IMG/VR virus record: IMGVR_UViG_3300010401_000001
Span: 1 to 64,000 of that record
Direction: 5' to 3' (one strand)
Length of the DNA stretch: 64,000 nt
Origin: a virus
In this document: positions 6,736 through 15,140 of the stretch, piece by piece
How positions within the stretch are numbered: position 1 is the stretch's first letter
Layout of the letters: every line of letters begins with the position of its first letter
Position numbers and translations under genes: made by a program
The notes under the pieces: model-generated
What the model was told of the DNA's origin: nothing
The model's database searches: none
The model's input: the letters and a program-made list of their open reading frames with translations, nothing else

Positions 6736-7106
6736 AACGACCTCAGGGCGATCACGCCGAACGGCTTGCCGCCGAGCTCGTCGGATCCGGCTCGGCGAAG
6801 TTCATTGGCCAGCCGCTGTGACGTGGTAACGACCACCACAGCGGCGACGTCTGGCGATGCCGCGTACCGCTGGGCCTGGCGCTCGACCGACGGCGCCGAC
6901 GCCGCAAGCTTGAGCTCGATGACGACGCGCCCTGTCCCGGGGACCGCAACGAGCAAATCGTACCGGCCATTGCCTGCCTGGACCTCGCGGTCGACGCCGA
7001 GGTCAGCGCGGACCAGGACCGTGGCGATCATATCCTGCAGCTGCCGCTCGTCGGTCGGGCGGAATACGTACTGACCGAGCAACTCGGCGATGCTCGCGAT
7101 CGTCAC
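6732..7106 (-). CDS. Small PD-(D/E)XK nuclease-like protein, 124 aa
   Basis: The start is a GTG overlapping the previous TGA (GTGA); a longer frame upstream is a shadow. The core GRYDLLVAVPGTGRVVIELKL fits the PD-(D/E)XK signature (D in YDLL, E-x-K in IELK), followed by a helix and VAAVVVVTTS strand. This is the size of a minimal restriction-endonuclease-like fold. It directly precedes and overlaps the SNF2 gene, suggesting a nuclease-translocase pair. Nuclease activity is inferred from the motif. Confidence 0.65.
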   Translation of the reverse strand: MTIASIAELLGQYVFRPTDERQLQDMIATVLVRADLGVDREVQAGNGRYDLLVAVPGTGRVVIELKLAASAPSVERQAQRYAASPDVAAVVVVTTSQRLANELRRAGSDELGGKPFGVIALRSF

Positions 7107-7399
7107 GGCTCGAACCTCGCCAACGAGCTCGGCCGGCCGGCGTAGCCACGCGCCCGGGTCGCGCTGCGCAGGTCGTCCTCTGTAACGCCGAGCCCACTGG
7201 CCAGCTCGCGCAGCGGCGTTCCGCACTGTAGGAGCGCGACGGCGACGTCGGCGCCGTAGCTATCGAGCCTGCGCGCCGGCACGGCCTGGACGTGGCACAG
7301 GAACACGCGCTCGTCGGTGACGACGAACAACTCGCTGGTGCCCAGCGCGCGGCCGACCTCGAAAACGCCTTCGTTGCGGAGATCGCTTGTCCTAATCAT
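7103..7399 (-). CDS. Hypothetical protein with C-terminal HTH-like segment, 98 aa
   Basis: N-terminal beta-rich half (ELFVVTDERVFLCHVQAV) and C-terminal helices LRELASGLGVTEDDLRSA that look like a winged-helix or XRE-type HTH. It overlaps both neighbours. Regulatory or DNA-binding role possible. Confidence 0.55.
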   Translation of the reverse strand: MIRTSDLRNEGVFEVGRALGTSELFVVTDERVFLCHVQAVPARRLDSYGADVAVALLQCGTPLRELASGLGVTEDDLRSATRARGYAGRPSSLARFEP

Positions 7400-7907
7400 C
7401 GGAGTAGCCGTCCCATCCGATGCCGCGCAGCTGCTCCTCGGTCCACTTGGGGCTCGGAAGCGCTTTGATCTCCGCGTCGGTCATCGTGCAGACGAAGCGC
7501 CGCCCGCCCTCGGGCTTGACCTCGTGGATCTTGCACGCGTTGCCGTGCTCGACGTCGAGGAACACGCACGGCGTGTCGATGTCGTAGGTCTCGCGCGCGG
7601 TGAGGTACCGCCCGCCGTCCTGCTGGCCGCGCCGAGGGAGCAGCCGGTAACCGTTGCCGTCCTGGATGTCGTCAACAACCAGCGATGACGCGAACAGCTC
7701 ATGCACCGTGACGCCGAGGTGAACGGCAATCCGCCGCTCGTCGCCCGGGAAGAGGTCACACGGGCGTGTCCAGCAGCAGACCCCGCTCTGCTGGCATGTC
7801 GCGGCGCCGCTGACCTTGGCTCGCTGTGGGGATGCGTTATCGGCGATCTGCTGCAGCCGCGCGTGCGTTCGCATTCGGATCATGTGCACAGAGATGAAGT
7901 CCATCAT
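7392..7907 (-). CDS. YkgJ-family cysteine cluster protein
   Basis: 171 residues. The Cys pattern is CQQSGVCCWTRPCDLFPGDE, then TPCVFLDVEHGNACKIHEVKP and RRFVC, the arrangement of the YkgJ/zinc- or iron-chelating family (C-x5-CC, C near FL, C-x-IH, K-P, C). Such proteins bind Fe-S or zinc; roles in phages are unknown. It sits between the RuvC-like resolvase and an HTH-like gene and overlaps both. Confidence 0.7.
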   Translation of the reverse strand: MMDFISVHMIRMRTHARLQQIADNASPQRAKVSGAATCQQSGVCCWTRPCDLFPGDERRIAVHLGVTVHELFASSLVVDDIQDGNGYRLLPRRGQQDGGRYLTARETYDIDTPCVFLDVEHGNACKIHEVKPEGGRRFVCTMTDAEIKALPSPKWTEEQLRGIGWDGYSDD

Positions 7908-8479
7908 TTCCGTTCTCCTATCCTTGTCACCTCATCCGGCCGAGCCGCCGCGAACACCCCGACGCCGACCGCATCGAGGGCGTGGTTGCGGCGCGCCGCC
8001 GGAATCGCCGCGAGCTGCACGCTTGCCTCCCAGCTACCGCCATCGCCCACGTACGCCGCCACGCGACGAAACACCTCGTCGTAGTCGATCTTACCCTTGG
8101 CGTTCGGCTCACGCCCGAGGATTGCCGCCTGCCAGCGCTTCGGCGGCAGCTCGTACAGCTCGAGCTCCAGCGCCGCGGCAGCGCCGGTCAGCGCGCCGAT
8201 CGACATGCACAGCCCGACGGCCATCGTGAAACGGCGCGGGTTGAAGCTCGCCGCCTCGGCCACGACGCCGCGGACCTGGTGCCGGCGCACCAGGTCACGG
8301 ATGAGCGCGGATTGGACGTGTACGCGCGCCTGGCGGTCCGTGGACTTGGCGAAGCTATCGTCGCGCTCCTGGTGAACTACGCCGAGCTCGAGCACGCGGC
8401 AGCTCGGCGAGATCACGGCCCAGCCGAGGTCCCGCGTGCCAGGGTCGAGACCTAGGATATTACCGCTTGACGCGGTCAC
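7904..8479 (-). CDS. RuvC-like Holliday junction resolvase
   Basis: 191 residues. RNase H fold landmarks: first acidic residue in GLDPGTRDLGW (Asp12), second acidic in VVAEAASF (about residue 74), and last in NHALDAVGVG (about 167). It would cleave branched DNA made during replication and recombination, before packaging. It lies in the replication operon with ATGA-type overlaps. Family assignment firm. Confidence 0.8.
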   Translation of the reverse strand: MTASSGNILGLDPGTRDLGWAVISPSCRVLELGVVHQERDDSFAKSTDRQARVHVQSALIRDLVRRHQVRGVVAEAASFNPRRFTMAVGLCMSIGALTGAAAALELELYELPPKRWQAAILGREPNAKGKIDYDEVFRRVAAYVGDGGSWEASVQLAAIPAARRNHALDAVGVGVFAAARPDEVTRIGERK

Positions 8480-8754
8480 CGGAATGCTCCCGACGCCCGG
8501 ATGCGCCTAACGATCGCCACGAACGCACTTCGGTCGCACTCGTGCGCACCGGCCTTCACCGCCAGTGCTCGCTTACCCTTAGAGATGTCGTAGTGCGGCG
8601 TATTGACGTCCATCGTCCTCGGATCCTGGAACCACTTGCGCGCGACACCGATCTTGTCGGCCATCGCATGAAGCTCATCTGGCGTGTCGGCGATCATGTG
8701 GCACATGACCATCCTGCCGTAGCCCCAAATCAACTTGTCGACGTAGACGCTCAT
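8476..8754 (-). CDS. DUF4031 domain protein
   Basis: 92 residues. The start SVYVDKLIWGYGRMVMCHMI and the later HYDISKGKRALAVKAGA are the two conserved blocks of DUF4031 proteins, common in actinophages and myxophages. The start overlaps the upstream stop (ATGA). A longer upstream frame is rejected as shadow. Function unknown. Confidence 0.8.
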   Translation of the reverse strand: MSVYVDKLIWGYGRMVMCHMIADTPDELHAMADKIGVARKWFQDPRTMDVNTPHYDISKGKRALAVKAGAHECDRSAFVAIVRRIRASGAFR

Positions 8755-9011
8755 GCCGCCGACCTCGCGGCGCGCCGGCCAAGCACCGCAGCCATACTGG
8801 ATCGCGACTGCTCGACGCGCAGGCACCCGCACGACCTGGTCATTCCACCGGTTAGGTCCGTGCCGCGGACCCGACACTTGTCGCCGCACGTACAGCGGCA
8901 GCGCCACATCGCCTTGCCGTACTGGTCGCTACCTTCGCGTGCGATCGCCATGAGCCGGCCGAACGCGCGTCCGGCAAGGTCAGTGGCGGGACGGCCACCG
9001 GCGTTGCTCAC
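8751..9011 (-). CDS. Zinc-ribbon phage protein (AP2/HNH-associated N-terminal type), 86 aa
   Basis: Pattern DLAGRAFGRLMAIAREGS, then WRCRCTCGDKCRVRG and TRSCGCL, typical of small phage proteins that also occur as N-terminal domains of AP2/HNH endonucleases. Five Cys suggest zinc binding. Overlaps on both sides with neighbours. Probably DNA-binding. Confidence 0.7.
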   Translation of the reverse strand: MSNAGGRPATDLAGRAFGRLMAIAREGSDQYGKAMWRCRCTCGDKCRVRGTDLTGGMTRSCGCLRVEQSRSSMAAVLGRRAARSAA

Positions 9012-9190
9012 GACGCCAACACCCCAGGCGCGCTATCACGCATCCGCACGAGCTTGTCGAGAAGCCAGAACTGAGCAGCTGTCCCTTGTGGTAGGAGCCC
9101 GTCCGGCGGACGCGCGATGGACGCTTCGAGGAGTTTGACCAGCACGTCAAGCTCCTCGCGATACAGGATTTCGCGAGCCGGAGCGGTCAC
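9008..9190 (-). CDS. Hypothetical helical protein, 60 aa
   Basis: Acidic, mostly helical (REELDVLVKLLEASIARPP). Both ends overlap neighbouring genes (ATGA). No domain recognised. Confidence 0.6.
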   Translation of the reverse strand: MTAPAREILYREELDVLVKLLEASIARPPDGLLPQGTAAQFWLLDKLVRMRDSAPGVLAS

Positions 9191-9885
9191 TTACCATTGC
9201 CCTTCCGGACGCCACGCCGCGCCTTCCTCGCCGCAGCTGACTCGCTCGCCGCCTTCTGCGCCGGCGTCAGCTCGGCGATCCCGTCGTCTTCGGGCGCGTC
9301 GTCCTCGTCGTTATCCTCGTCGTCCGCCGATTCCGCGTCGCCTGCCCGTTCCGCTGCTTGGACGGCAGCGGCCTGGTCGAGCAGCGGACCGCGGCGTTCT
9401 TCGGCCACGCCCTCTACGCCCGGCAGGTACCGCTGCGCTTCTGTCGGCGTCGCCGGGCGGCGCTCGACCTCGGCCGCTTGCGCCGCCTGTGCCCTGGCAT
9501 CGTCATGAGTAGCACCCATCCCGATCGCGACGGCGAATGCGGCGCTGAGCTTGTCCGTGCGCAGCGTGTGGATCCACCCAGTTCCGTCATCGGCGCGGCG
9601 GAAGACCTCGACGCACAGCACGGTGCGATCCTGCTCGCCAGTGTGGAGCTCCCTACGCATCGTGCCGATTTCTCCCTCGAGCTCCTCGACCTGCGCTTTG
9701 TGCTTGGCCTTTAGCTTGTCGAAGTCGCCTTGCACCTGGTCGAGCAACGCCTCCTTGTCGACGCGCTGCCGGGCGATCTGCATGAATTCGGCATCGGTGA
9801 GCTCACACGGCAAGGTGCGCTTGATGCCGCGGCGCACGATGTCGCCGTCGAGGTCGATGTCCTGGAACTTGGTAGCGGTAGCCAT
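9187..9885 (-). CDS. Coiled-coil protein with acidic tail, 232 aa
   Basis: N-terminal FQDIDLDGDIVRRGIKRTLP, a coiled-coil segment at about 45-80 (LDQVQGDFDKLKAKHKAQ), a beta-rich central domain (VLCVEVFRRADDGTGWIHTL), and a low-complexity acidic then basic C-terminus (DDEDNDEDDAPEDDG). It is preceded by GAAAGGACAACGACC before the ATG. Possibly a replication accessory factor by position; no family recognised. Confidence 0.65.
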   Translation of the reverse strand: MATATKFQDIDLDGDIVRRGIKRTLPCELTDAEFMQIARQRVDKEALLDQVQGDFDKLKAKHKAQVEELEGEIGTMRRELHTGEQDRTVLCVEVFRRADDGTGWIHTLRTDKLSAAFAVAIGMGATHDDARAQAAQAAEVERRPATPTEAQRYLPGVEGVAEERRGPLLDQAAAVQAAERAGDAESADDEDNDEDDAPEDDGIAELTPAQKAASESAAARKARRGVRKGNGK

Positions 9886-9906
9886 GGTCGTTGTCCTTTC
9901 GATCGG

Positions 9907-10524
9907 TCAGTGAATACAGCCGTTGGTGACGCAGCCGAGCTCGGCGCCGGCCGCTGCGAAGGTTTCGATCTGCCGCTGGTCGCGGCTGAGCAGCGTGATG
10001 AAGCTGGCGTGGGGTGGATCCTCGCCGAGCTTGGTGAGCGTGCGGCGATAGGCGATCCGTTCCGATGGGACACAGGTCGTGTGACGCAGCGGATGTGACC
10101 GCGCGCCGACGCGCTGCAACCGACTGAGCTGCTCGACGTTGAAACCGACCCAGACTGCCGCCGTTACCCAGCCCCCCAGGTAGTACTCGACGAGCACGCG
10201 CCAGAAAGCAGCGACTAGCCCCCCGCGCGGATCGCCCGGCGGGTTGATCCCAACCGTCATGGCGTGGCCCGGCGGCGCGGATCTCCGATCTGTCTTCAGC
10301 CGGTTAGGCGCTGGTGCATCGGGGTGCCACGGCGTCACCAGCGCGTCCTGGTCCGCGGTGATGATCCGTCGCGCCTGCATCAAGTCGTTCCATGCCGGCG
10401 AGGTGGCTGGGTCGAGATCAGGCGGGCCACTGAGCGTGAGATGGATCAGCGTCACGACCTCGATCGGCGTCCCGTGCTGATCGGTCTCTGCGCTGTGCTG
10501 GGACGACCTCTTGGCTGCCTTCAC
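9907..10524 (-). CDS. Phage N-6-adenine methyltransferase (Dam-like)
   Basis: 205 residues. The GTG start overlaps the helicase stop. Hallmarks of the phage Dam family: TDQHGTPIEVV start, DLDPATSPAWN, DALVTPWH and the catalytic block INPPGD (NPPG where NPPY/F is usual), followed by FWRVLVEYYLGGWVTAAVWVGFN. It would methylate adenines in phage DNA to block host restriction. The Gly in place of an aromatic residue in the catalytic motif makes full activity uncertain. Confidence 0.75.
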   Translation of the reverse strand: MKAAKRSSQHSAETDQHGTPIEVVTLIHLTLSGPPDLDPATSPAWNDLMQARRIITADQDALVTPWHPDAPAPNRLKTDRRSAPPGHAMTVGINPPGDPRGGLVAAFWRVLVEYYLGGWVTAAVWVGFNVEQLSRLQRVGARSHPLRHTTCVPSERIAYRRTLTKLGEDPPHASFITLLSRDQRQIETFAAAGAELGCVTNGCIH

Positions 10525-12347
10525 GCGGCACCATCCACGAGTTCGTGGTTTGCGCTGTGCGCGATTGGGGACCCGTAGGACGGCGGCGCATCGCCGGATT
10601 CGTCCTGGCGCAATCCAGTGGCCTTTTCGGCCACGCCAGCGGGTGCGATTAGCCGCTTCGTATCGTGCGCCCTGGCGTTGGCAGCCGATATGTATTCCGG
10701 AGTACAAAACAACGCCTGTGGCCTCCACGACCCATGGCGAAGCATCGTGCACAGCTCCTTCGCGCGCTCGAACGTCATGGCGCGGGTGTCGATGTTCGTC
10801 CCCTGGGCGATCCGCTTCGCCTGCGCCAACGAGCAGAGCCCGCGGGCCCGGCGCGCGGCGTGCCGGCCGAGCAGCCGTGATGCGTCCGCCATCGAAAACG
10901 CCGCCGGCAGCTGCTTAACGGTCACGCCGATCTTGTCGAGCGCCCGGAGCTGCGCGTCGCTCGGCGGGCGCGTGAACATGCCCGGCTCGGGCCGCGTCGT
11001 GACGTGGAGCGCGCCCTCGTGATCATCGTCGCCGATAAACGGGTCGATCTCGGCGGCGTGGAACCGCACCATGGCGTCTTTGGCGATCTGCGCGCGACGC
11101 TTGGCGACCTCGGCGTCGGCGCTCGCGAACACGCGCTCGAGCTCGAGCTGCTGCGTCCCCAGGAGTCGATCGATTTCCTCGCGCACGTCGTCGGCCAGCG
11201 CATCTGGGCCGTGCTGGCTGCCCGCCAGGCAGTCGGCCGGGCCGATCAGCCGGTGCTTGCCCGCTGCCCCGGTGAAGTGCAGCAATAGGCAGTCGCGCTT
11301 GCCGGTCTCCGGCGATAGCCTCGTCCCGCGGCCGGCCATCTGGCAGGCGAGCGCCCAGGACTTCGTCGGCCGCGCGATCGCCACGCAGCTCGTGTGCGGC
11401 GCGTCCCAGCCGCGGCAGAGCAAGGCGCAGTTGCAGAGGAACTGGAACTCGCCTCGCTCGTACGCTTCGAGCAACCCGCGGCGATCGTCCTGCGCGGTGT
11501 CGCCGCTCACGGCGCGGGCGCATCCCGGTCGGCGATCGTTCAGCGCATCCGCGAGCGCCTCGGCGTGCTTGATGTCGACGCCGAACACAACCGTCGGCCG
11601 ATCCCTGGCTAGCTCAAGCAGCGGAACGACTACGCCGCTGATCGCGCGCTCGGTCTCCAGGATCGCCGCGAGCTGGTCCTGCGCCAGGTCGCCGCCGCGC
11701 GTCTTCACGGCCGACAGGTCGATGCCGTCAAGCACGACCCGGCGCGCGACGATCGGCGCGAGGTAGCCGTCGCGGATCGCGTCGCGGATCTCGTACCGGT
11801 ACGCGACGCTCTCGAAGATCTCGCCGAGTGCCTGCCCGTCGGCGCGGATCGGCGTTGCAGTCACGCCGAGCAGCTTTGCCGTGGCGAAGTGGTCGATGAT
11901 CGCGCGCCAGCTCGGCGCCATCGCCAGGTCGGCCTCGTCGGCGATCACCAGGTCGAAGTGGTCACGCGGGAAACGGGTCAGCCGGGCGCCGCGCAGGGAC
12001 TGCACCGACGCGATCACGACCTTGGCGCTCAGGCCGGCGCGCTCGCGGGCCTTCTCGATGTCGGCGACGATGCCAATCGCTTCGAGCTTGCGCTGCGGCT
12101 GGCGGATTAGCTCGTCGCGGTCGGCGAGGATCAGCGTGCGGCCGCCGTTGAGCTTGCAGCGCCGGGTCCGCTCGACGAACGACGTCGTCTTGCCCGTCCC
12201 CGTCGCCATCACGAGCAGGGTCGAGCGCACGCGCGCCAGCTCGCGATCGATCGCCGCATCGGCCGCAAGCTGATAGGGCCTTAGTTGTGGTCTGTAGCCC
12301 CCAACTTCTGACTGTGGTCTGTGGCCCCCAGTCATAGCGCCACACAC
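10521..12347 (-). CDS. DEAD-type SF2 helicase
   Basis: 608 residues. Walker A GTGKT at 50-54 (MATGTGKTTSFVER), DEAD at 137-140, TATP at 163-166, and motif VI near GRGTRLSPETGKRDCL. The architecture is like type-I-restriction-like or SSL2/XPB-like helicases that unwind DNA from phage origins. The N-terminus contains a tandem repeat GGHRPQS/GGYRPQL encoded by a 23-24-bp direct repeat. The start is GTG 12347 or ATG 12335. It lies just downstream (in reading direction) of the iteron-like array. Confidence 0.85.
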   Translation of the reverse strand: MCGAMTGGHRPQSEVGGYRPQLRPYQLAADAAIDRELARVRSTLLVMATGTGKTTSFVERTRRCKLNGGRTLILADRDELIRQPQRKLEAIGIVADIEKARERAGLSAKVVIASVQSLRGARLTRFPRDHFDLVIADEADLAMAPSWRAIIDHFATAKLLGVTATPIRADGQALGEIFESVAYRYEIRDAIRDGYLAPIVARRVVLDGIDLSAVKTRGGDLAQDQLAAILETERAISGVVVPLLELARDRPTVVFGVDIKHAEALADALNDRRPGCARAVSGDTAQDDRRGLLEAYERGEFQFLCNCALLCRGWDAPHTSCVAIARPTKSWALACQMAGRGTRLSPETGKRDCLLLHFTGAAGKHRLIGPADCLAGSQHGPDALADDVREEIDRLLGTQQLELERVFASADAEVAKRRAQIAKDAMVRFHAAEIDPFIGDDDHEGALHVTTRPEPGMFTRPPSDAQLRALDKIGVTVKQLPAAFSMADASRLLGRHAARRARGLCSLAQAKRIAQGTNIDTRAMTFERAKELCTMLRHGSWRPQALFCTPEYISAANARAHDTKRLIAPAGVAEKATGLRQDESGDAPPSYGSPIAHSANHELVDGAA

Positions 12348-12363
12348 TTACCCGGGATCTTCC

Positions 12364-12504
12364 ATCCGTTCCCGCATCCGTTCCCGTTCTGATCCGTTCC
12401 CGAGACTGTCATCCGTTCCCGCCTTCGGCGGGAAACAGACGGGAACGGATGACGCGGGAACGGGTCGGATGAGCTAAGTCCTTTGGGAACGGATGGGAAC
12501 GGAT
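12364..12504. repeat. Iteron-like array, candidate replication origin
   Basis: ATCCGTTCCC(G) occurs at 12364, 12376, 12392 and 12411 on the plus strand. Its reverse complement GGGAACGGAT occurs at 12441, 12485 and 12495, with a degenerate copy near 12455. The two sets face each other around a strong hairpin CCCGC-CTTCG-GCGGG (12418-12432). The array fills the only sizeable gap in the replication operon, between the replicative helicase gene and the SF2 helicase. Iterons beside a helicase gene suggest an origin bound by a phage initiator; a repressor-binding array is the alternative. Confidence 0.65.
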
Positions 12505-12507
12505 GGG

Positions 12508-14160
12508 TCAAGATCCACCTCCAGTGATGGGCACGAATATTGCCCGTGTTCGCCACGAACCACCTTCGTGGCGCCGGACACTGTCCGCGCGCACCCTGCC
12601 GGCATGGATCAGCCGGTCAAGCGCGGGGCGGACTTCTAGCCGACGGACGTTGCATGAGGTCTTGAGCTGCTCGAGCGTGCACAGATCACCCGCGCCACCG
12701 GTGTGGAGCTCGATGAGCTTCGCATGGACGCGCTCATCCACCGAATTACCCCCCTCGCCACCGCTGGACGTGGCTCGGGCAGCCTTGCGCTCGGCCTGCT
12801 TTTCGCGACGCTTGGCGGCGATCTCGTCGTGAATCGCCTCGGTCTCGCCGCGATATGAGAGCTGCGCCGTCCAGCGGTTATCGACCTGTGCTCGGTCGAA
12901 CCCAATCACGAAGTCTTCGCGTTGCAGGTCGAGGTTTCCGCGCATGCGGACGTCGCTGAGCTTCGTGGCGTCCGGGCTCTCGAGGGGCCGCATCAGCACC
13001 AGGTGACGCGCCGACGCGACCAGGTCGCCGCTGCCGCGGATAAGCTCGAACGGATCGCCATCGCTGCGCTTGCCGGGCGCGATCGGCCCGACCTTGTTCG
13101 TGTGGTGCAAGAACTCGATGGACGCGCCGACGTCGGTGCATAGCTTGCACCACATGTCGCCGAATCGCTTGGCGTCTTTGATCGCGTTCTGGTCGCCCGC
13201 CATGACGCGCGTCAAGTTGTCGATCAGGACGAGAGTGGGCTTCCACGCCTTGAGCTCGGCGGCGAACGCGCGCTCGTCACCCGGCAGCGAAAGTGGCTCG
13301 CGACCTACCGATAGGTGTGCGCGAAGCGTCGAGTCGTTTGGCGTGATGCCGCGGGCCCGCGCGAGCTCCCAGACGCGCTTGCGCAACCGGCGCTGACCGT
13401 CCTCGAACGCAAGGCACAAAACCCGCGCCGGGCCGCCCATGGTGTTCGCGAACCGGTCGAGCCAGTCCCGCCCCAGCGCGACGTCGATGCCGAGCCCGAG
13501 CATCGCCCACGTCTTTCCGCACTTGGGTGGCCCGGCGAACAACCCCGCTTCGCCGCGGGGGATGATGTCGCGGATGACCCAGTCCGCGGCATCGTCGTCG
13601 TCGGGCTCCTCGTCTCCCAGGAACGCATCAAGCGGCAAGATCCAGCGCGCCTTGGGAGCCGGCGGTACCACTGGTTGCGCCGGCTCTGCGTCGCGCAGCG
13701 CGAAGTCGTTGATCTCGTGCTCGGCTCGGATCGCCTCGTCAGCCGCGGCGATCGCGTCCTCCCGGCGCGCGGCGAGACCGAGCAGCTGCGACGCCCAGCC
13801 GATGATCGGAAGCTCGCCATCAGGGAGCGGAGTGGCGACGATCCGATCGAACCAGGCGAGGTCGCCTAGGTGCGGATGGTCGCTGAGCTTGCGCGTCGGA
13901 TCCGTCTCGTAGTCCAGCCAGGTCTCCGCGAGCTCGGCGCGGACCGCGGCCGCGGTGACCGGTACGCGGCGCGCCTGTAGGTTGCGAATCGCGCCGAACG
14001 CGGCATAGGCATGCGGATCGGCGAGGTCGCGCTGCGCAACATCGACGGAGCGATCGACGAACTCGAGCCGCGTCGGGTCGGATAGCACCGCGGCGACGAA
14101 GAGCCGCTCGAGCTCGGCGTCCACGAGATGGACGGCGTGGCCGTTCGTCTCGGCGGTCAC
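12508..14160 (-). CDS. RepA/DnaB-like replicative helicase
   Basis: 550 residues from a GTG overlapping the upstream stop. The N-terminal 150 residues resemble the DnaB N-terminal helical domain (DAELERLFVAAVLSDPTRLEF). A RecA-like ATPase of the RepA/AAA_25 type follows, with Walker A GPPKCGKT at about 210-217, Walker B LVLIDNLTRV at about 302 and LHHTNK after it. The C-terminus is a winged-helix-like segment (LEQLKTSCNVRRLEVRPAL). It would be the phage replicative helicase or helicase loader, next to the iteron-like array. Confidence 0.8.
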   Translation of the reverse strand: MTAETNGHAVHLVDAELERLFVAAVLSDPTRLEFVDRSVDVAQRDLADPHAYAAFGAIRNLQARRVPVTAAAVRAELAETWLDYETDPTRKLSDHPHLGDLAWFDRIVATPLPDGELPIIGWASQLLGLAARREDAIAAADEAIRAEHEINDFALRDAEPAQPVVPPAPKARWILPLDAFLGDEEPDDDDAADWVIRDIIPRGEAGLFAGPPKCGKTWAMLGLGIDVALGRDWLDRFANTMGGPARVLCLAFEDGQRRLRKRVWELARARGITPNDSTLRAHLSVGREPLSLPGDERAFAAELKAWKPTLVLIDNLTRVMAGDQNAIKDAKRFGDMWCKLCTDVGASIEFLHHTNKVGPIAPGKRSDGDPFELIRGSGDLVASARHLVLMRPLESPDATKLSDVRMRGNLDLQREDFVIGFDRAQVDNRWTAQLSYRGETEAIHDEIAAKRREKQAERKAARATSSGGEGGNSVDERVHAKLIELHTGGAGDLCTLEQLKTSCNVRRLEVRPALDRLIHAGRVRADSVRRHEGGSWRTRAIFVPITGGGS

Positions 14161-15140
14161 GGTGTGGACCCCAGCGGGAGATCGGCCTGCGATGCGACAC
14201 CCAGGCAGTGCGGCGAGAACCAGATACGTTCCTTCGCGGACGACCACGCAGAGCTGTTGCCCTTCCACGCGACGCACGTCCACGTCGCCGGCATGTGTTG
14301 GCCGTGCTCGGTGTCCCAGCCGCAGAGCGCGATCCGCAACGCCGGGTTGTCGCCGTTCTCGAGTGCCCAGGCACGGACCGCGGCCGACAGGTCCGGGTCG
14401 TCCTCGCGGTAGAGCCGCTTCTCGCGCTCGTCGTGGGCGTAGGGCGGATCGAGCAGAACGCCGCACGGGGTCATCCCGTGCGCGGTGTCGATGCCGAGCG
14501 TCGACCGGCCAAGCACGCGGGTCCAGTCGCCGCAGCAGATCCGGACGCCGCGCAAGCGATCGGCGAGTACTCCGAACAGCTCGGCGAGCGGAAGCGCGCC
14601 GGTGCGGTGCACGCCCTTGCCGCGGTGGGTGAGCGGTTTTTTTCGGCTGGGCGCGTTGATGCCACGCCCCGGAGTTCCAACCTCTGGCATCGAGCGATGC
14701 AACGGTCGGCCGATCCGCTCGTCGGCCGAGCACCACCCGTTGCCGATCCATGTGGAGATGCCCCAGACCCACCACCCGGCGATCTTCGGGTCGGAGTACT
14801 CGGGGTCGGCGATGAGCTTCTCGAGCAATGCCGGCACCTTAGCCACGAGCCAGCGGTGGCGAGCATGAAGGTCGGCCTCGTTGACCGGCCAATCCGTCCA
14901 CCGCGCCACCTCGTCAGGTGTCGAGCGTGTCGCGCGCCAAAAGTTCGCGATCAGGCCGTCCTTGTCGTTGGCGGTCTCCACCTTGCCGGCGCCGCCGGGC
15001 CGAGCGAGCAACACAGCGAGGCTACCGGCGAACGGCTCGACGTAGTTTGGGACGTCGCCGAACGCGCGCCAGATCAGCGCAGCCGCGCGGCTCTTTCCGC
15101 CGAACCATGGGAACGGCGCTCGAAGCTGTCCTGGTGTCAC
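14157..15140 (-). CDS. D12-class adenine DNA methyltransferase (Dam-type)
   Basis: 327 residues from a GTG overlapping the stop of the Mom-like gene. SAM-binding motif I PFPWFGGKSRAA is at residues 9-20, YVEPFAGSLAVLL follows, and the catalytic motif DPPYAHDER lies around residue 240. This order (motif I then DPPY) is that of the alpha-class D12 family. It would methylate adenine in phage DNA; adjacency to the Mom-like gene is notable because in Mu the mom gene is controlled by Dam methylation. Confidence 0.85.
   Translation of the reverse strand: MTPGQLRAPFPWFGGKSRAAALIWRAFGDVPNYVEPFAGSLAVLLARPGGAGKVETANDKDGLIANFWRATRSTPDEVARWTDWPVNEADLHARHRWLVAKVPALLEKLIADPEYSDPKIAGWWVWGISTWIGNGWCSADERIGRPLHRSMPEVGTPGRGINAPSRKKPLTHRGKGVHRTGALPLAELFGVLADRLRGVRICCGDWTRVLGRSTLGIDTAHGMTPCGVLLDPPYAHDEREKRLYREDDPDLSAAVRAWALENGDNPALRIALCGWDTEHGQHMPATWTCVAWKGNSSAWSSAKERIWFSPHCLGVASQADLPLGSTP

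Noticed and set aside
12418-12432. Hairpin as an intrinsic terminator
   Set aside because: No T-tract follows on either strand; its place in the centre of the iterons fits an origin structure better.
12332-12556. 74-codon leftward ORF across the iteron array
   Set aside because: Its protein (HPFPSV repeats) is just the translation of the DNA repeats, and it has no plausible ribosome-binding site.
14160-14775. Long N-terminal extension of the replicative helicase frame
   Set aside because: It overlaps the D12 methyltransferase and has no coding character; the GTG at 14160 overlapping the upstream stop is the start.
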